Translations under genes and position numbers: made by a program | Assembly (NCBI RefSeq): GCF_030908625.1 | Contig: NZ_CP133133.1 | Span: forward strand, 2,873,906-2,937,905 | Length of the DNA: 64,000 bases | Source of the DNA: Paludicola sp. MB14-C6 | GTDB taxonomy: Bacteria; Bacillota; Clostridia; Oscillospirales; Ruminococcaceae | Direction of reading: 5' to 3' | In this document: positions 62,352 through 64,000 of the stretch, one piece after another | How the letters are laid out: every line of letters begins with the position of its first letter | How positions within the stretch are numbered: position 1 is the stretch's first letter | The notes under the pieces: generated by a model | What the model was told of the DNA's origin: nothing | Databases searched by the model: none | The model's input: the letters and a program-made list of their open reading frames with translations, nothing else

Positions 62352-63578
62352 TCATCCAGCGATTCTGTCCGAAAACATGATGTTTAATTGGTTTAAAACA
62401 ACGTCCCAATTTCGACAACGTTGTGTCCATCGTTCGACAATTTTTTTTGAAGCTAAATACAGTATCCTTTTTAAACTATCATCATTTTGAAATGATGGTT
62501 TATTCTTGGTTATTTGTCTGAACTGCCTGTTTAATCCCTCAATAATATTAGTTGTGTATATTATTTTCCTTACATCAGTTGGATATGCAAAAAAGGTTGA
62601 TAGTATATCCCAGTTATCCTCCCAACTCTTTATGCAAGAAGGATAACTTTTACCCCATTTTTCTTTGAATGATATTAGATTATTCAATGCTTCTTCCTCT
62701 GTAACAGCTTGATATACTAGTTTTAGATCTGCCATTAACTTCTTGATATCTTTGTATCCTACATATCGTGTTGAATATCGAATTTGATGTATAATACAAC
62801 GTTGAATGTGCGCTTTGGGATATGCTGCATTGATTGCTTCTTTAAAACCTTTTAAACCGTCAACACAAAATAGGTATACATCTTGCAAACCCCTTGATTT
62901 CAAGTCATTCATAACGCTCAACCAGAATTTTGAGCTCTCGTTTTCTCCAATCCAAATGCCCAATATATCTTTATTTCCTTCAAGTGTAATTCCTAAAACC
63001 ACATATGCTGCTTTCGTTACAAACTGATTGTTTTCTTTTACTTTGTAGTGTATTGCATCCATGAACACAAATGGGTATACACTATCTAGTGGACGGTTTT
63101 GCCATGCTGTTACTTCCGGCATTATTTTTTCTGTTATCTTGCTTACTAGTCCATCTGAAATTTCTACATCATAAAGATTTTTTACTTGTTCAGCAATATC
63201 TCGTTGAGACATGCCACAAGAGTAAAGTGCAATAATTTTTTCTTCCATCCCGTCAGCATTACGATTATATTTACCAATAATTTGTGGTTCAAATTCACCG
63301 TTTCTATCACGAGGAACATTAATATCCACTTCGCCAAGTTGTGTTTTAACTGTTTTCTTTGAATATCCATTTCGATAATTTTTCGACATGCTTTTTCCGT
63401 CATCGTTCGCTATTCTTTGACTTTTTTGGTAACCCAATTCTTCGTCTAATTCACTATCCATAACTTGCTGAAGAACATCTTTGAACATCTCTTTCATTGC
63501 CTGCATAACCTCTGTTGTGCTTGTGAAGTTTTGGCTGTTCACATACTCTTTTAATAACTCTTTCGGTTGCTTTTCCAT
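62352..63578 (-). CDS. IS256-family transposase
   Basis: The 408-residue DDE transposase has the IS256 pattern: N-terminal LDEELGYQKSQR and NYRNGYSKKTVKTQLGEVD (shortened), IIALYSCGMSQRDI near residue 115. Catalytic Asp residues are in VFMDAIHYK near 170 and FCVDGLKGFKEAI near 238. CIIHQIR is near 263 and the catalytic Glu is in TTNIIEGLNRQFRQITK near 345. AGGAAG lies upstream of the ATG at 63578. No disruption is seen. Confidence 0.95.
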   Translation of the reverse strand: MEKQPKELLKEYVNSQNFTSTTEVMQAMKEMFKDVLQQVMDSELDEELGYQKSQRIANDDGKSMSKNYRNGYSKKTVKTQLGEVDINVPRDRNGEFEPQIIGKYNRNADGMEEKIIALYSCGMSQRDIAEQVKNLYDVEISDGLVSKITEKIMPEVTAWQNRPLDSVYPFVFMDAIHYKVKENNQFVTKAAYVVLGITLEGNKDILGIWIGENESSKFWLSVMNDLKSRGLQDVYLFCVDGLKGFKEAINAAYPKAHIQRCIIHQIRYSTRYVGYKDIKKLMADLKLVYQAVTEEEALNNLISFKEKWGKSYPSCIKSWEDNWDILSTFFAYPTDVRKIIYTTNIIEGLNRQFRQITKNKPSFQNDDSLKRILYLASKKIVERWTQRCRNWDVVLNQLNIMFSDRIAG

Positions 63579-63699
63579 AAAAAAATACTTCCTTTCATAC
63601 TTGAATTTATTATCTTAATTCTTGTCTGATTGGAAGTACCTTATTCACTTTTACACAAAATTTTCGGGAGTCTCGCAAAAATGTAATAATCAATACGCA

Positions 63700-63737
63700 A
63701 GCAACCCCCTATTACTGAAAAGTAATAGAGGGTTGCT
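63700..63737 (-). terminator. Terminator of the minus-strand ABC-type gene
   Basis: AGCAACCCCCTATTACT (63700-63716) pairs with AGTAATAGAGGGTTGCT (63721-63737) with one mismatch and a GAAA loop. It lies about 28 bp after the stop of the partial gene at 63766. Confidence 0.8.
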
Positions 63738-63765
63738 GCTATTAGGGGAAAAGATATTTTGATTT

Positions 63766-64000
63766 CTATTCCGGTAATGATACAATTATTTGTTTATCTT
63801 TTAATTCCATCTTAAGCTTTGAAGCTTGCTTGATGTCTAACGCTTGAATAAAACTTTGCGGTATTTGTACTCGACCAGACTTATCCACTATTGAGAATTC
63901 ATCATGAGTTAAAAGCATATCAATACTTTCGGAATCTAATTCTTGAATAACCTCGGAGTAAGATTTACGATGCATCTCAGTGCCAATTTTTCCATCTTTA
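63766..64000 (-). CDS. C-terminal part of a probable ABC transporter ATPase with AbrB-like tail (truncated by window)
   Basis: The frame stays open to the window edge, so the ATG at 63975 is probably internal. The visible 77 residues start with KDGKIGTEMHRK, resembling the RDGKI..E tail that ends MacB/LolD-type ABC ATPases. A SpoVT/AbrB-like fold follows: FSIVDKSGRVQIPQSFIQALDI and LKMELKDKQIIVSLPE. Some Firmicutes ABC ATPases are known to carry this extra C-terminal domain. A free-standing AbrB-like protein with an upstream start is the alternative. A terminator follows the stop. Confidence 0.6.
   Translation of the reverse strand, partial: KDGKIGTEMHRKSYSEVIQELDSESIDMLLTHDEFSIVDKSGRVQIPQSFIQALDIKQASKLKMELKDKQIIVSLPE

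Larger units (their letters stand above)
62200..63668 (-). mobile_element. IS256-family insertion sequence (boundaries approximate)
   Basis: The left end reads AGAATTTTGTGTAAA (62201-62215); the right end, on the minus strand, reads GAAAATTTTGTGTAAAAG (about 63666-63649). These are imperfect terminal inverted repeats of the usual IS256 type (TGTGTAAA core). The element carries one transposase gene on the minus strand. An 18-bp-arm palindrome lies in its 3' part. No 8-9 bp target duplication is evident at the ends chosen. Total length near 1.47 kb fits the family. Confidence 0.75.

Noticed and set aside
62191..63680. Target-site duplication around the IS256 element
   Set aside because: Flanks GGGTATACC and GGGAGTCTC share only the first bases; no convincing 8-9 bp repeat is seen with the chosen ends.

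Overview
The window reads as a chromosomal segment of a low-GC, spore-forming anaerobic member of the Clostridia (Bacillota). The evidence is a complete spoIIIAA-AH operon, Asp23-nusB-xseAB-ispA-dxs-tlyA-nadK-argR-recN gene order, A+T-rich intergenic DNA, strong purine-rich ribosome binding sites, sigma-A type promoters and a lysine riboswitch. Gene order resembles the Oscillospirales, but genus cannot be fixed from the sequence alone. No rRNA, tRNA or CRISPR array was seen.

Layout. 1-5.4 kb: translation/RNA operon infB (5' truncated by the window)-rbfA-nrnA-truB-ribF. 5.5-9.9 kb: a lipoprotein gene, an IS1182-family insertion with a 26-bp target duplication that copied a terminator, a GT-C-like membrane protein and a Gfo/Idh/MocA oxidoreductase. 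10-11.1 kb: a divergent dehydroquinate-synthase-like gene whose metal ligands are substituted. 11.3-16.7 kb: spoIIIAA-AH. 16.7-27.4 kb: Asp23, nusB, a TsaD-like paralogue, xseA-xseB-ispA, a PAP2-related protein, dxs, tlyA, nadK, argR, recN. 27.5-32.5 kb: a family 3 glycosidase, a Nif3-like protein and glycerol dehydrogenase. 32.5-35.6 kb: a minus-strand run of five small unrecognised membrane proteins behind a DUF6062-like gene. 35.7-42.5 kb: an OGG1-type glycosylase, YibE/F, fructose-bisphosphate aldolase, a second TM + PH-like protein, and mntP-tgt-queA. 42.6-49.1 kb: a lysine riboswitch followed by asd-dapA-dapB, a CapA-like protein, a tandem-ACT protein and a WG-repeat lipoprotein. 49.1-54.4 kb: an L21-type leader, rplU-prp-rpmA, obg, mini-RNase III, a YitT protein, a 59-residue Asn/Lys-rich protein and yebC. 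54.4-55.0 kb: an IS200-type element. 55.2-62.2 kb: a surface polysaccharide cluster (flippase, three glycosyltransferases, LicD, polymerase/ligase). 62.2-63.7 kb: an IS256-family element. 63.8 kb to the end: the C-terminus of what looks like an ABC ATPase carrying an AbrB-like tail.

Working together. The asd/dap genes form a lysine/diaminopimelate branch under riboswitch control. ispA and dxs supply isoprenoids, including the carrier lipids needed by the polysaccharide cluster. The spoIIIA products build the forespore-mother cell channel. prp lies between rplU and rpmA and L27 carries the N-terminal extension that Prp cleaves.

The most unusual signals are: (1) a family of small foldback repeats with ATACTAATTT-like ends, in 50-56 bp and 97-130 bp forms, placed between genes, inside the spoIIIA operon, around the obg promoter and just after the lysine-riboswitch terminator; (2) the IS1182 insertion that duplicated a complete terminator; (3) the five-gene small-membrane-protein run at 32.5-34.9 kb; (4) the AroB-like protein lacking its metal ligands; (5) an IS256 end that appears to supply the stop codon of a glycosyltransferase gene.
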